Assembly: GCF_035046485.1 (NCBI RefSeq)
Contig: NC_085138.1
Location: 47,093,464 to 47,157,463 of the forward strand
DNA: 64,000 bases
Direction: 5' to 3'
From: Aedes albopictus
Lineage: Eukaryota > Arthropoda > Insecta > Diptera > Culicidae
Shown: positions 21,555 to 33,564 of the stretch, piece by piece
How the letters are laid out: each line of letters begins with the position of its first letter
Numbering within the stretch: the first letter of the stretch is position 1
Program-made: the position numbers and the translations under genes
The notes under the pieces: generated by a model
Told to the model about the DNA's origin: nothing
Databases searched by the model: none
The model's input: only the letters and a program-made list of their open reading frames with translations

Positions 21555-22207
21555 TATAAAAAATCTATCATCTAAATATAAACATATACCCTATTCATGG
21601 ATCGCATCACCGACCTAAGGTGACATCCAGATATCTCATCCAACCCAACTAACAAATACCCCATCCGTGCTGGTTGTGGGAACGCAAAGTGCTCTCGGTC
21701 TCTAAGAGCAACAACCATCACACTCTAACATTCCTTTCCCTTCCCAACTGACAGTAAGGACTTGGCCAGCGCCGGTATGAATCTGAAATGTATGAGCAGC
21801 TTAAATGACACTTTAAAAATAAATTGGAGTGTCCCAGTCCCTCATTCAGTTGTACCGTCTGCCCCCGTTGGCTTGACCTCACATAATCTGAACACTTTTT
21901 AATTTGACCCCCTCTAATCTGCACATCGTTCAAACTAAAAATGGTTCGAACGTCATTCTGCTCATGGAACGGAGTGAAATGGAACGCAGAATCAATACAA
22001 AACAGCAAAAAAGGTTACCATCAGTGTGTTTTTCGATGCCCGAGGGTTACTAGAAGTTTAAATTAAAAAATGAACCGCGTTGGTTTGCATGAGGTGTCGT
22101 TCAAACCAACGGGGGTAGACGATATCTCATTGGATACCATTCCGGTTCAGATCAATCACGGAGGAGCAACCATTGACATGTATAAGTCAGATTTGATCGT
22201 TTTGATC
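21555..22207 (+). mobile_element. Long tRNA-headed retroposon, 3' part (copy C), interrupted
   Basis: The same family as 53161-53844, beginning near AATCTATCAT and ending in TTTGATCGTTTTGATCG. Split by the TA-flanked MITE at 21855-22122. The family-specific sequence continues from 22125 (CTCATTGGATACCATTCCGG). Confidence 0.6.
21855..22122. mobile_element. TA-flanked MITE (268 bp)
   Basis: Inverted ends CCGTCTGCCCCCGTTGG (left) and TCGTCTACCCCCGTTGG (right, read inward). Flanked by TA at 21853-21854 and 22123-22124, as in mariner-type elements. Inserted in retroposon copy C. Non-coding. Confidence 0.7.
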
Positions 22208-22966
22208 GTTGGTCGATTACCCGATTGAATTGGAAGCTCATGAGAATTTTAGCGGGGTCTCAGATAAAGTTAAACGGGCGAAGCAAGTTTGATAATGTAG
22301 GAGCATTCGTGAGAAAAATTTTCTGATGACTCAAAGGCAAACGGTTTGGCTCATCATATTGTTCTCTTATCTGTGATACAGACATTAAAATGCGTTCCTG
22401 CTGTAAAAGTAACAGAATCGATAAAATAGTAAGAATATCCGAAGAATTTAGGAATTCACATATCCTTCTGCTTGGACTGCAAGTGACCAATAAAATAGAA
22501 CTAGCTTCAAGGAATATTTTCAAGGAATGGAAGGGGATTCAATCACTACACGACTCTTTGAACAGAACTGTTATCCAATTCTGCTCCGATCTCCAGAAGA
22601 GTTTGACGAGAGAGGCCAGAATATAAATAAAAAAAAGAAAATTGATTGACCGCCCATAGTTGCTACTCCAGTATTGCCAGACCAGCCAAGACTCACACAA
22701 GGAATCAATGAGATAGCTGCTTGGGACCAACAGGCATATCTTCTGCGTGTGAGTATTGATGATCTTCTATTTTTATGCAACAATGGCGCCTGCTACGCCA
22801 GGTTGCAGGTTAATGTGGAGATGGGGAGGTATATGATGATTGCAATCCCTTGTAGCCAGCAGGCCGATGAGTCCTCTGCACAAGGTTAGGCGGATGTCGG
22901 AGAAATAGTGGGAAATGTTTATTTTTGGCATAGGGGTTCACGCATTGGTGCGTGGATGCCAGACGT
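22208..22966. other. Unidentified sequence
   Basis: Contains open frames at 22260-22523 minus and 22390-22626 plus that overlap antisense. Neither has a motif I recognise. Possibly a piece of an unidentified transposon. Confidence 0.45.
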
Positions 22967-23705
22967 AAAAATGATAGATTGTGTGAATATTACTGTGAAG
23001 CGGCACAGTTCAATTGGTTGCATAACTTGTAGGCATATGCATAACATGTTGGCACAACACCCTATAAATTCTATAAACGAGACAAAAGTTCTTTAAACTT
23101 GTTCTTAATCGTGGATCAACTCAAATTGAAATCAAATACATTGAAACATTGATTGAAGGTACGACACATACTTGTAAAAGGAGCATGGTAACAGTAATTA
23201 GTTCTAGTATTGGGTAGACAAACATCAAAATAATTGCGAGTGAATCTACTGCGAATATGAATGTTTAAATTACTCAGCAACTGTGCACAATGAATGCGAG
23301 AGGTCAACAAATCGGATATAAAGGTCGCTTTTGACACTTTGCGATGGAGATCAAGAGTATCCAAGTTTATAAGACGGTAACGGTCCTCATAGCTAGGCAG
23401 ATTATCTGGATCGTCCCAAGGTAAAAATCTTAAGGCAAACATCACGAACTTTTTTTGCACTGCTTCGATCCTTCCAATACCGTTTTGGTAGAATGGAGCC
23501 CAAGCATTCGAGCCGTTTACAATGTGCTGTGAAAGTTGGAAGAAAGGGAACGGCTTTTTTATTCGTTTCTAATTGTAGCGATGACTATGAGCATACGTTT
23601 ATACATAATATGTGGAGGAGAGAGCATAAAGAATGTTGATAGAAAGATACGAAGCAAAAGAAAAGGGACGAGCCAGGGATTGAACCCAGGACCTTATAGA
23701 TAGAA
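22967..23705 (-). mobile_element. Long tRNA-headed retroposon, 5' part (copy B), interrupted
   Basis: Segments 22967-23061 and 23526-23705 match the 5' half of the complete copy at 53161-53844 in the same orientation, including the box-B-like complement GGGATTGAACCC. A LINE tail (23062-23525) separates them. Confidence 0.6.
23062..23525 (-). pseudogene. C-terminus of a Jockey/CR1-type LINE ORF2
   Basis: On the minus strand an uninterrupted frame runs from about 23525 to 23116. It reads NAWAPFYQNGIGRIEAVQK, then FALRFLPWDDPDNLPSYEDR and PNTRTNYCYHAPFTSMCRTF, ending in FNVFDFNLS. This is the conserved domain after the RT thumb in LINEs that lack RNase H. Everything upstream is missing, as expected for 5' truncation. 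It lies inside retroposon copy B. The exact clade is uncertain. Confidence 0.7.
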
Positions 23706-24214
23706 CTAAAGGAAACCTATCGTACAACAATATTGGATGTCGTTCAAATTCATTTGGATTTGTTTTACAAGCGAACGAGATTTCGGCACTTGACTCGTGA
23801 GAGCGAGATTATGCATGAAAATCTCGCGCGTGAGAAAATGATTCAGAATCGCGCGCGATTTTGCTCAAGTAGGAGCGGTTCATGAGTGTGCTTTGAGTGT
23901 GATTTTACCAACACTAATCAGAAGACAGTTTTTTTTGGGAAGATAAGTGGCAAAGAGGGCCGTTAGGGGTTTCAAGAGAGTTCAAGGGTGACCTAGGGAG
24001 AGTTCAGGGGAGTCCAAAGTGTGTTGTCTAACCCCTCACAAGGATGAATAACATATGCAAAAAGTATCTAGCCCCGTACTGGGTGAGTAGGCAAAGTTCT
24101 TGGAGATTTTGACAGTCATTGATCTCATAACTTGAAAAAAAAAACATAGTTGCACAATGCTGTGTGAACATTAACTTTGTTCTGCATTCTTCAAAGGATC
24201 ATCATCTAGTTATC
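23706..24214. other. No gene recognised
   Basis: Unique-looking sequence without supported coding potential or repeats. Confidence 0.5.
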
Positions 24215-24400
24215 CTCATAGATCTAATAGATTTTATTAAAGATGCATTAGTGTTTGTATGTCACGATTTGGCTCGAGAACGGGTCAACTGATCTGAATA
24301 ATTCGTTCACTATTAAACTCGTTCAGGGTTTCGACGTGTTGGTGCGAAAAAATCTTGTAAAAAAACGGAAAGCAGGCCAGCCGGCAAAATTCTAAATTAA
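24215..24400 (-). repeat. Dispersed repeat shared with 60385-60645
   Basis: The minus strand shares GTTGACCCGTTC, CGAGCC, CGTGACATACAAACAC and AACACGTCG blocks, in the same order and spacing, with 60385-60645 on the plus strand. A family member ending in an AT-rich simple tail. Class not recognised. Confidence 0.55.
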
Positions 24401-24502
24401 ACAACAGTGTAGAGTCTTTCCAAAGCCTATGCTCTACGAAAATGTTATTTATTTTGTGTGTAGAGTCTATATACACCCCTCCTCACCAAAAGTTTACGTG
24501 GC

Positions 24503-25450
24503 TAACGTTTGCATTAAAAAAATGGACTTTTTTCGAAGTGAGCTAGAAAATTGTATAAGCTAAATATAAACAAGTTGTTATTTTTGTTTACTAACAGCAT
24601 CTATTGGTTATGCTAAAAAAATTGGTACAGACCTTTAAACGCAGTTTTATTAAAGTTAGTGAGGATGTTGGTTACAGTAGTCGAAAACAAACGTGTTGGC
24701 ATATTTTTCGATATTTTTACCGTTTTGAGCTATATGTCTATGAAAACTATTACATATTTAGTTGCGTATAATCCTTAATTCACTTCTTCTTATCAATTAA
24801 CACTTCGAAATTATCGAGAAACTTTTGAGAAATAAGAATTCCATGTTGCCCCAAATGTCAAAAAACAGCAAATTTCGACTTATAATTTTATCATGCTAAA
24901 CATCGTTGGAGAGCCATGTCGAAACAGAATATAATCACCCCTATTATGTTCCCGAATGAATAACTATATCTCTCGTGAACATTTGGTGCAATTGATGCAA
25001 TAGTTTACCAATTTTTTAAAGGAAATTTTGTTACCCAAAAAGAAATATTATGTGACTGAATTTTCTTAAAAGTGCCACCCTACTTCAAAGTCCCAGTATA
25101 ATGTGAAATGATCACAATCATCTAGGTTTTTCATATATTTTCATCAACCATGCAAAGATACACTCGTACAAATTTTTGAGCAATTTTATCTCAATGGAGC
25201 ACAGAGGTACACTGCAATGCAATGTATGCCCTCAGTAGAAAATCATTGGGAATAACATGAAATTTTTCAACATGGTATCACATTTATTGGAATAACTCCA
25301 CAATTAATGCATATATCGTTATGAAAATTGGAATGGAAATAGTAAACAAGTTGTAAAATCGGGGAAAATTTTTAAATATGACTCTTTATTGTAAAACAAG
25401 TTCATGAAAAATGGGTGAAAAAAGTTCATTTTTTTTAATGCAAACGTTAA
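24503..25450. repeat. About 950-bp AT-rich element with 31-bp inverted ends
   Basis: TAACGTTTGCATTAAAAAAA at 24503 is the inverse of the sequence ending at 25450, extending about 31 bp with a few mismatches. No transposase. Element ends and target duplication were not resolved. Confidence 0.5.
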
Positions 25451-25699
25451 TGTGGCTTGGGAGAGTTTCTTCATATTTTTGGAACATTTTTCAATACACC
25501 TGGTTATTTTTTTGCACGGGTCAGTTTTGCGCTATAACTCAATCAATTTTGTACCTATATTCATGAAAATTTATACACTGGAAGACACGGTCCGTACATT
25601 TTACAAAAAGCAAATCGAAAGGGTTAAAATTGACTAATAGTGTAGAAAAATAAATGACCCACGCAAAAAAAACATCGTGTGTACACTAGAAGTTCTAGT

Positions 25700-25883
25700 C
25701 CCTATCCATTCCTAAAATATTTTTGTTACCCCTAACCTCGACCAAACCGCGAGTTTTACGGTTCCCCAAAACTAAAATAGTTTATAAGTCGAAAACATGA
25801 AATTGTAAAAAGTTTTAACTGAATTCGGCTCCGTTATGCCTGTTGGCGCATGAACCTAAAATAAATGACTAAGTAAAAAAAAA
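25700..25883 (+). mobile_element. 5'-truncated 3' UTR copy of the I-clade LINE
   Basis: Matches the last about 190 bp of the full-length element at 34103-41059: CTAACCTCGACCAAACCGCG, GAATTCGGCTCCGTTATGCC, and the A tail after AATAAATGACTAAGT. This shows the family has moved more than once here. Confidence 0.8.
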
Positions 25884-26240
25884 GTTAGAACCTCTCTTCA
25901 AAGGAGTTTCAAGGATATTTCAGGCGGTCTCAGATGGTTTCAATGAGTTTTCAGCGCCATTACAGACCGTTTCAGGGTACTGTCAGTGGCTTCCAGGGGT
26001 ATTTCAGGGAGTTTTTAAGATTGGTTCATTGTGTTTCAGGAGGTCCCAGTCAGTGGTTATCGGATGGTTTCAGAGACGCTCCAAGGCGTTCAGGAGATTT
26101 TCTGGGGGTTCCAGGGAGTTGCGAGGTGTTTTAGCATGTTAAACGCGTTTCAATGCGTCTCTAGGAGTTCCGTGGAGCTTTCACGGATCTAAGAAGAATT
26201 TTGACGGTTTTCAAGGAGTCCCAGGGGTATTTCAGAGGCG
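25884..26240. repeat. Degenerate TTTCAGG-type repeat
   Basis: Loose repeats of GTTTCAGG, TTTCAGGG and GTTTCA spaced about 10-25 bp. The same type recurs at 26606-26860 and 61440-62400. Non-coding. Confidence 0.6.
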
Positions 26241-26597
26241 CAAGTCCGTGCACAGAGGAGGTGTTTTGGGTGTTAAACCACCCCCATTTCCGATGTTCCA
26301 TATATTGCTGCCTGCACCCCAAATTGGACTCACACAATAGTGTGCACACACCTTCAAAGTGTGATTACAGCGCAGGGATACGTCGGATCGAATTGAGGTC
26401 TTCGGTGCACTTATTCCTTGTAAATGGAGGAATAAGTGCACCGAAGCTGTCAAGACGATCCGAGGCAAATGTGCACTTTTATCACACTTTTTAGGTGTAC
26501 CAAAAAAAGTGTGATAGTCCAATTTGAGATGTAGTCTGCAATACTCCCCTCCGCCTTTTGCCTAAATCCCTTGTCGCATATTCTGTGCATGGGACTG
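26241..26597. mobile_element. hAT-type MITE, split by a second MITE
   Basis: Ends CAAGTCCGTGCACAG (left) and CAGTCCCATGCACAG (right, read inward). Flanked by an exact 8-bp duplication CAGAGGCG (26233-26240, 26598-26605), as in hAT elements. The same family is intact at 54301-54445. The centre is interrupted by another palindromic MITE. Confidence 0.75.
26322..26526. mobile_element. Palindromic MITE with CAAATTGGACT ends
   Basis: Inverted ends CAAATTGGACT-CACAC, with an inner inverted pair around GGTGCACTTATTCC and GGAATAAGTGCACC. Inserted into the hAT-type MITE at 26241-26597. The target duplication is uncertain. Confidence 0.6.
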
Positions 26598-26605
26598 CAG
26601 AGGCG

Positions 26606-26860
26606 TATCATAGTTCAGGGGGTTTCTGGAGCCTTTCAAGAATCTCTGGGAGTGTAAAGGTTCCAGGAATGGTTTAGAGGTGTTTTGGAGTGTTTCAGAG
26701 GTTTCTGTAGTTTCATATCTTTTTAAGGAGTTCCGTAAGTACTTCAGCATGTTTCCATGGGCATTTTGGGTGTTTCGAAAGTTTATAAATGCGTTTCAGG
26801 ACGTTTCATATGGTTTAATGGGTGTCTCAGAACAGGAGAGACTGAAAAGAAAGGGTTGAA
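26606..26860. repeat. Degenerate TTTCAGG-type repeat
   Basis: Continuation of the family seen at 25884-26240 (GTTTCAGAGG, TTTCTGGAGCC, GTTTTGGAGTGTTTCAG). Confidence 0.55.
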
Positions 26861-26867
26861 AGGGTGA

Positions 26868-27245
26868 AAGTTCCTACCTCATGCTTCCACGGGTCAAGCG
26901 ATGACAAAGACCGCCAGCTAAGAGTTGTGTGCTTAGTTGGTAATGCAGCCTGGGCACTGTTGTCCTTCTGACTTCAGCTAGATTGATGAGGTACGTCTCG
27001 AGCGTCTGTTCACTAAGCAGGTGCGGCTCAAACAGCGTCTGTTCTGGCATCCAGCAGCTGAGTATGAAATGCTCCTCCACCGGAAACTGTACCTAAGGTG
27101 GCAGCCCCACCACGGTGGATAGAGGATCTTAGGCCAACAACCTACTGTTTCCGAAACCAAAAAAAAAAAAAACGTTACAGAAACCGAAAATGTAGATTTT
27201 GGCCAGATCACCTAAAGTCTACGTAGTTTATGCACAGGTTCCAAG
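26868..27245. repeat. Dispersed-repeat fragment of unclear class
   Basis: The minus strand contains GCTGCCACCTTAGGTACAG, CTGGATGCCAGAACAGACGC and GCTTGACCCGTGGAAGC. These look like parts of a repeated leader seen in mosquito genomes, but I cannot name the element. The end at 27190-27240 resembles the MITE terminus at 20895-20918. Confidence 0.35.
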
Positions 27246-30200
27246 GTGAATTGAAATTTTGCTCGACTACCAAGATGCAGCAGCCTTTCCACTATAACAA
27301 AAGTAGTCATTCTAGAACACCAAACCAACCAAAAAAATCCAAACCATTCGATTCATTGGTAAGTCCCCACACCATTACTCAAGAGAAAAAAAAACAGATT
27401 ACAGTCCTTCGTCAGCAAAGTCCGTGCAATAATGAACGACAATTTTTCTCCTTGGTTGGGTTCGCTTCCAGGAGTCCAGGAGAAGAGGGTCAACAACAGT
27501 AAAGTCGACTCACTACTTGTGGTGGTCGTCACGCTTCCCGATCCATTTTGCTTCGCTTTTCGGAATTGTTTACCGGCAGACAGCAGCATCCAGCATGGTT
27601 ATTATGGTCAGCAAAGAGATGGCGCTGCACCAAAACACCGTGTAGTGAGCCAGTTCATGGTACATCCCGGCAAACACCGCCGGCCCCACCCACCGTCGTC
27701 AACCACCATCATCATTGTGGTTCCGTGTAACTATCGCTCTGGTTGTTGCACAATGCGGATGCCGGGTACTGGGGACGGGGGACAAGTCGAGATCTGGCAA
27801 GAAAGATGGAACAAATGAAAAGTGTCTACGTGTCATGAATTGATTAGATGGTGGTGTGCGAGCACCCAGTGACTGGCTGCAAGGCTCACCTCCTTTACTT
27901 TACTGCGGCTACGCGAGCGACAATTGCGAAAAAGTTGTGCCCTGGTGAAGATGGCAGCAGTGTGGTAATCCGGGTGACAGTAGAAAGAAAAAAGTAGGTA
28001 GCAAAAGTGTCTACCGACCGAGGGGAGGATGGAGGGAGAAAAGTTGGGAAAATTGCTTATTTGTAATTTTGTGCCATTGCTTTACCATCAGTCAGGGTCG
28101 GGTTGTAACCTGAGGCAGGATTAAGTTTCAGAACAAGAATGAAATTTACAAATTTTGCGAAAGAGTGTGAATTTTCACCAGCTAAGTCAACAAAATCAAC
28201 GAAATCAAACAAAAATAACAGTATTCACAAAACCAACTGAATTAAGCATAGAAAGACAATAAACAGCAAAATTAAATAAAATGGTTAAATTTCTGAAAAA
28301 AAATAAGTGAAAAAAATAAACAAAAAAAACTGAAAATAAAAACAAAATTTATAAATTCAAGGATAAAAAAACATCGAAGCCAACATTAACCAATTCTACA
28401 AAAACAGCAGAATCAAGCAAGTAACAAAAAATCATTGAGTTTCCTGCAAAATCATCTAAATTAAAAAAAAAAAATAGAAAATCAATAAAATATGCAGAAT
28501 TGATAAAGTAAATAAAAATAAAAAAAAATCAATAAACTCGACTACATCAATAATATCAACCAAATTAAAAAAAAAACAACAGCTAGTTAAGCAAGTTCAA
28601 TAAAACAACAAATTTACAAAATAGTGAACTTGTTATACTTTTCTATTATTTTATCAACCAAATCTAATTATGTGTTGTGAACTTAACTCACATAATAGAG
28701 GCACCCTGAGCTTGCAGTTGTATATGCACAGCTTTTTTTTTTTTTTGCTGTTGACTTTCTTTTCTTGCTTGCTCTACCTTAAAATGTGGCTCCCACTCGA
28801 ATAAATAAAAGCTGTAGCTTCAGAAGCCAAAGCTCCGTCCTACCAACCGACTAGTTTTGTCAAGTGTAAATAACCGCCAGCTTAGAGCCGGACAGTTTGT
28901 CGTTGGATGTATTTTAAATCTTGCGGAGAAAAAAAGGGATCCTGATTTTTCTCGTCTTTTGGGCATGACCAAATTCAACTGTAATTTTACAAACATCATT
29001 TTTATTTGTCTTAAATTCGAGCAAATAGGTATACGAGCCCAATTCCGGAAAAAAATTCCATTAATAACGCGCCAAATGGAAACGGGACACGTGCCCGGCG
29101 CTGGCTAGTATTCAATCATCATTTCACGATTCCCGGAAGGAATCAATAGGAGGCCGCCTGAATCTGGATGGGTGGAAATTTTCCGACAAACAACGCAGCA
29201 ACGTAACGAACGGTCGACCAACCTCCGTCGGACAACAAATTAATCCCCGCTTTCTTCGCCGGTTGTCCGGTGTCTGTCATCGCCAACCAACCGCAACCTC
29301 AACCGAACTCGTCGCCGACCGGACCAATTAAAGCTCGTCACGAGTCCCTTGAAGAGTTTGTGGACGAGTTTGTTTTTCGGGGAAAATTTCATAAATAGTT
29401 TATGTGTCTTCTTAGAACTTAAACAAACATGGTCCAAACTTTAAAAATAAAGTTTTGTTGATGCAGTTTGATTCATATAGAATCCAATTTATTAGAGATA
29501 AATTATTGCAATAGGTACCTAGTAGTCTATTTTCTTTCACAAATCGATATAGGTGATTTCCGAATATTGTGACACTTGGTGGTTTTATGTTTTTTTAACT
29601 AAAAATTTACGAAACATCATAACTATTGAATCCGTCAGGAGATGAACTAGCTGAAAATCTCTATAATAAAGCAATAATAATAATAATTTAAACCAGTTGA
29701 CCGATTTTATTTTTTTTGTTCAAAAAAAAAAAATTAAAAATAAAGGACCATGAGTATCCAACGCGGAAATTCGTGGTCGTTTCTAACGAGACTTCCTGTC
29801 AAGCGAGCTTGTGAAAAGTGAGTCGTAGTGCAGTGGTACCCACAGAAAGTAAAGTGATTGCCCTTCGTGAACGTTAGTGAATGGTGAAGCGAAGCCCTTT
29901 CGAAGTCGAACCATAGACTTAATAGTAAGATATGAATGTCAGGAACAATTTCAGTTCAATTTGTGACGCCAGTTTTTCCCCCAGCTTTCCCACAGAAAAA
30001 TCGCTGCTTTCTTAACGCGGTGCTTCTAATGTTGCTCCTCCCATTTTCATCAAAGCTATGACAACATAGATGACAACGATCAAATCTCTTGTTTATTTAG
30101 TCCTACGTGCAGGGGAAGAGAAAAATTTTAAAACTCATCTTTCGACATTTCTTCGAAACCTTCTCGAATTACCAAATTATAAATGTGAGCAATAATGTGG

Positions 30201-30560
30201 AACTACTAAATAAGTATATGGTACTACAATATGGACTAAGCATATATATATTTAATGACTTGGGTTTGATTTTTAATTTTAACAACCTCTACCCCAATAA
30301 ATTTTCATGTGGTGTCCTTATGGAATTCATGAACAACGCTTAGGATTATTTTACTTCGCTAATTATTACATTGGAGTGAAGTCCCGATCCATCGCCAACC
30401 GATTTGTCCACGGCAGAACTGAACTTTCCTTTGATTGCAGCCGGCTGCTTTCTAGCACGGTACCACCTTGGATACCACCAATCACACCAATAATTGTTCA
30501 ACCAACGTGGTCCGTGGTTCAGTCCTTTGGGGGCAAGGGGAATTTCCTCTCGGATAATAT
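27246..30560. other. No gene recognised
   Basis: Unique-looking sequence. 28140-28620 is very A-rich. The frame at 27432-27818 (128 codons) is open but low in recognisable features. A SINE-like tail lies at 29635-29695. No exon or promoter can be supported. Confidence 0.5.
29635..29695 (+). mobile_element. SINE tail with TAA microsatellite
   Basis: GAGATGAACTAGCTGAAAAT, then CTCTATAATAAAG, then (AAT)n. The same end in inverse orientation is at 52057-52140. Both are followed by AACCAGTTGACCG. Confidence 0.55.
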
Positions 30561-30561
30561 T

Positions 30562-30778
30562 AAAAGACAATTACACCGTCTTCGACCTTGCGGCCTCTAC
30601 AGACTGAACAATACTAACATTTGACAACGGACAACACATATAACACCCAGTGGCCCAGTGGAGAATTTTTCGGCCGACGAGAAGTTTTCCCCGACTGGAG
30701 CGGGAATCGAACCCACACTCCGAGGCTTACGAGACACCTAAACGACTTACGCCGCTAACCGCTCGGCCACGAAGCCCA
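30562..30778 (-). mobile_element. tRNA-derived SINE with tRNA-Ser-like head
   Basis: The minus strand begins TGGGCTTCGTGGCCGAGCGG (box A TGGCCGAGCGGTTAGCGG), with box B GGGTTCGATTCCCGC about 50 nt on. The body carries CCACTGGGCCACTGGGTG and a TTTTAATATT end. The long spacing between boxes fits a class II tRNA origin. Confidence 0.7.
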
Positions 30779-30989
30779 CAAATATGTGCCCTACGAGAGC
30801 TTCTGACGGTGCACCAGAATCGACCTTCATGAGTCCCTGAAAACGCTGAAAATGGAAGAAGATGAACGTTGGATATTTCTTCGTGAATAAACAATCGCTT
30901 TTTCTCGTTGTCATGGTCACAAGATTGGCAGTCTCAGTGATGCTTCGATGAAAATGGGCGGAGCAAACTGACATTTAAAGCGTGGCGTA

Positions 30990-32419
30990 CAGTGTATCAA
31001 ACAATTGACCGTACAGTAATTTTTTGGTCAAAATAATTTTTCATTTAAATGTTTATAACTTTTTTATACGTCAATCAAAAACGCTGAAATTTTGACCAAT
31101 TATAACCCATATATTAAAGCTCCATTGGTAAAATTTTGAGCGAGATCGAATAAGTTTTCTGAAAGTAATAGAACTTTCAGTAAAACTTTTAAGATTTTTG
31201 AACGCATTTTCAAAACATTATATCTCAATATGTACTTGATGAAACTTTTTTTTTTGTGTTACAGCTTATACCTAAGGCTTTCATATGCAGCTTCGTTTGA
31301 GATTTTATATTCACTACAAAAAATATGAAAAATCTGTATATGTTCAGAGTGTCATTTGGAAATTTATCATATTTTGATCAATAAAAGTGCCAAGTGTCTT
31401 CAACTTTTTTAAACTCTCTTAATGTAATATTTTTATACAGGACCTACTAAACTACATATGAAGAGTAGGTCCTATGGATTTTTCGTTCAGTCAATGCACT
31501 TCTATTGGTGGAAAACGTTTGGCAAATTATATGTGCAAAATATAGTAAATTTTTAAACATCGTCAGCTACATAAGCACATTTTTCATATTTTTTGTAGTG
31601 AATATAAAACCTCAAACATAGCTGCATAGAAAGCCTTAGGTATAAGATGTAAAACATAAAAAATTGAAAAAAAAATCATCTAGTACATATTGAGATGTAA
31701 TGTTGTTGAATGTGTTCAAAAACCTAATAAGTCTTACTAAAAGTTCTATAACTTTCAGAAAACTTATTCGATCTTGCTCAAAATTTTACCAGTGGAGCTT
31801 CAATATTTGATTCATGACCCGAGCAGAAGGGCATAACTTACAAATACCACGCGAAGAGCAACATGTGCTCTAATACCTAAAATTGTTATTGCTGCGTTAT
31901 TCTACGAAATGCTATGAGAACATCACAATAACAGTTGGAGGTATTTGAGCAGAGTTTGGTATTGATGTAGTATTTGTTGGATTAGAAGTGAAAATAACCG
32001 AAGAACAAGATTTACTATTACATCATGAAGTCGTCGAACAAATGAAACATTTAATAACAAGATATGTTATTAGTTTGATATTCAATAACTTTGGGATAAC
32101 AAATACAGCACTTGAAATTTTAGGTATGCATTCATTATTGAAATAACAAGACTTGTTATTTTCTAGGTGTTATTTATACAAAATTTTGGTATTCGTTTTT
32201 GTTGTTTTGCCTCTTATTACTACCTAATGAAGGGCATATCAAGGTATGGTAGTATTGAAAATAAATACCTTGATATGTTATTCTCTTGTTATTTTCTTCT
32301 GCTCGGGGATTGGTCAAAATTTCAGCGTTTTTAATTGACGCATAAAAAAGTTATAAACATTTGAATGAAAAATTATTTTGACCAAAAATTTGCTGTACGG
32401 ACAATTGTTTGATACACTG
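30990..32419. mobile_element. Foldback element with about 350-bp arms
   Basis: The left arm 30990-31340 is inverse to 31577-31817 plus 32308-32419. Ends CAGTGTATCAAACAATTG at both sides. The centre (31341-31576) is AT-rich and non-coding. The right arm is interrupted by 31818-32307. No clear target duplication is visible. It abuts the 3' end of the RTE element. Confidence 0.7.
31818..32307. mobile_element. CCCGAGCAGAAG-ended MITE
   Basis: CCCGAGCAGAAG at the left and its complement CTTCTGCTCGGG at the right, with GA on both sides (31816-31817, 32308-32309). Removing it reconnects the right arm of the foldback element. About 490 bp, non-coding. Confidence 0.65.
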
Positions 32420-33408
32420 GTGACTCTTACACCATTCATTCATTTAATACAACATCAAATTTAAGATAAAACTGAATCAACAATATTTCTCCATAATAAA
32501 CGGTTCGTGGCTGCCGCTCTCCATCCTCGGTCGCGCCCGATGCTCGCCAAGTCACGCTCCACCTGGTCCGTGCTCTCTGCGCTCCACGCCTTCTGGTGCC
32601 AACCGGATCAGTTGCAAACACCAGCTTTGCAGGGTTGTTGTCCGGCATTCTTGCAACATGCCCTGCCCACCGTATCCTTCCGGCTTTGGCCACCTTCTGG
32701 ATGCTGGGTTCGCCGTAAAGTGCAGCGAGCTCGTGGTTCATCCTTCTCCGCCACACACCGTTTTCCTGCACACCGCCGAAGATCGTCCTTAGCACGCGTC
32801 ACTCGGAAACTCCGAATGCTTGCAGGTCCTCCTCGAGCATGGTCCATGTATCGTGCCCGTAGAGGATTACCGGTCTTATTAGCGTTTTGTACATGGCGCA
32901 TTTGGTGCGTGGCTGAATCTTTTTCGACCGCAGTTTCTTCTGGAGCCCGTAGTAGGCCCGGCTTCCGCTGATGATGCACCTCCGAATTTCACGGCTCACG
33001 TTGTTGTCAGCCGTCAGTAAGGATCCGAGGTAGACGAATTCCTCCACCACCTCTAGAGTATCCCCGTCTATCGTAACATTACTACCCAGACGGATCCGGT
33101 CGTGTTCGGTTCCGCCTACCAGCATGTACTTTGTTTTTGAGGCATTCACCACCAGTCCGACCTTTGCTGCTTCGCGTTTCAGGCGGGTGTACAGCTCTGC
33201 CACCGTTCCAAATGTTCTGACAATAATGTCCATGTCGTCCGCAAAGCACACAAATTGACCGGATTTTGCGAAAATCGTTCCCCGGCTGTTGAGCCCGGCT
33301 CGTCGCATCACACCTTCCAGAGCGATGTTGAAGAGTAGGCATGAGAGACCATCACATTGTCGCAGTCCCCGGCGAGATTCGAATGAACTGGATAGTTCAC
33401 CTGAAACC
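32420..33408 (-). pseudogene. RTE-clade LINE ORF, 3' half
   Basis: Continues the reverse transcriptase from the LTR-element insertion point: SGELSSSFESRRGLRQCDG, then the catalytic FADD (FVCFADDMDIIV), then KYMLVGGTE, EEFVYLGSLLT and CAMYKTLIRPVILYGHDTW. A frameshift near 32795 separates the C-terminal RTIFGGVQENGVWRRRMNHE and RRRGAQRAR region, which shifts frame again near 32570. The product was an LINE reverse transcriptase without RNase H. Joined at the 5-bp target duplication to the 5' half at 46116-48180, the coding sequence is continuous across the insertion point. Confidence 0.85.
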
Positions 33409-33551
33409 TGTAATGTCCGATCTTGTAATAAAACTAGTCTTTGCATCTGACACGTAACCGAAACAAGAGGCCGATATATTCCATGACTACTATGATTACA
33501 AATATTCAAATAGGATTCAGATACATGCACATAATGGACACCGACTCTACA
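33409..33551 (-). repeat. LTR (3' LTR on the minus strand)
   Basis: A 143-bp copy, 3 mismatches to 45973-46115. Starts TGTAGAGTCGGTGTCC and ends ACATTACA on the minus strand. A TTTTATTACAAG stretch near its end may hold the polyadenylation region. Confidence 0.9.
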
Positions 33552-33564
33552 TTCCTCCTTTTCT
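33552..33564 (-). other. Polypurine tract
   Basis: AGAAAAGGAGGAA on the minus strand lies directly against the 3' LTR, the position at which plus-strand DNA synthesis is primed. Confidence 0.75.

Noticed and set aside
22260..22626. Antisense-overlapping frames as a gene
   Set aside because: No known motif, and the region is surrounded by transposon pieces.
27432..27818. 128-codon frame as a host exon
   Set aside because: No recognisable domain and no convincing splice sites. Length is within chance for this base composition.
30965..30990. Remnant of the missing BEL 5' LTR (ATGGGCGGAGC resembles the LTR at about 50939)
   Set aside because: The match is only about 11 bp, with unrelated flanks on both sides.
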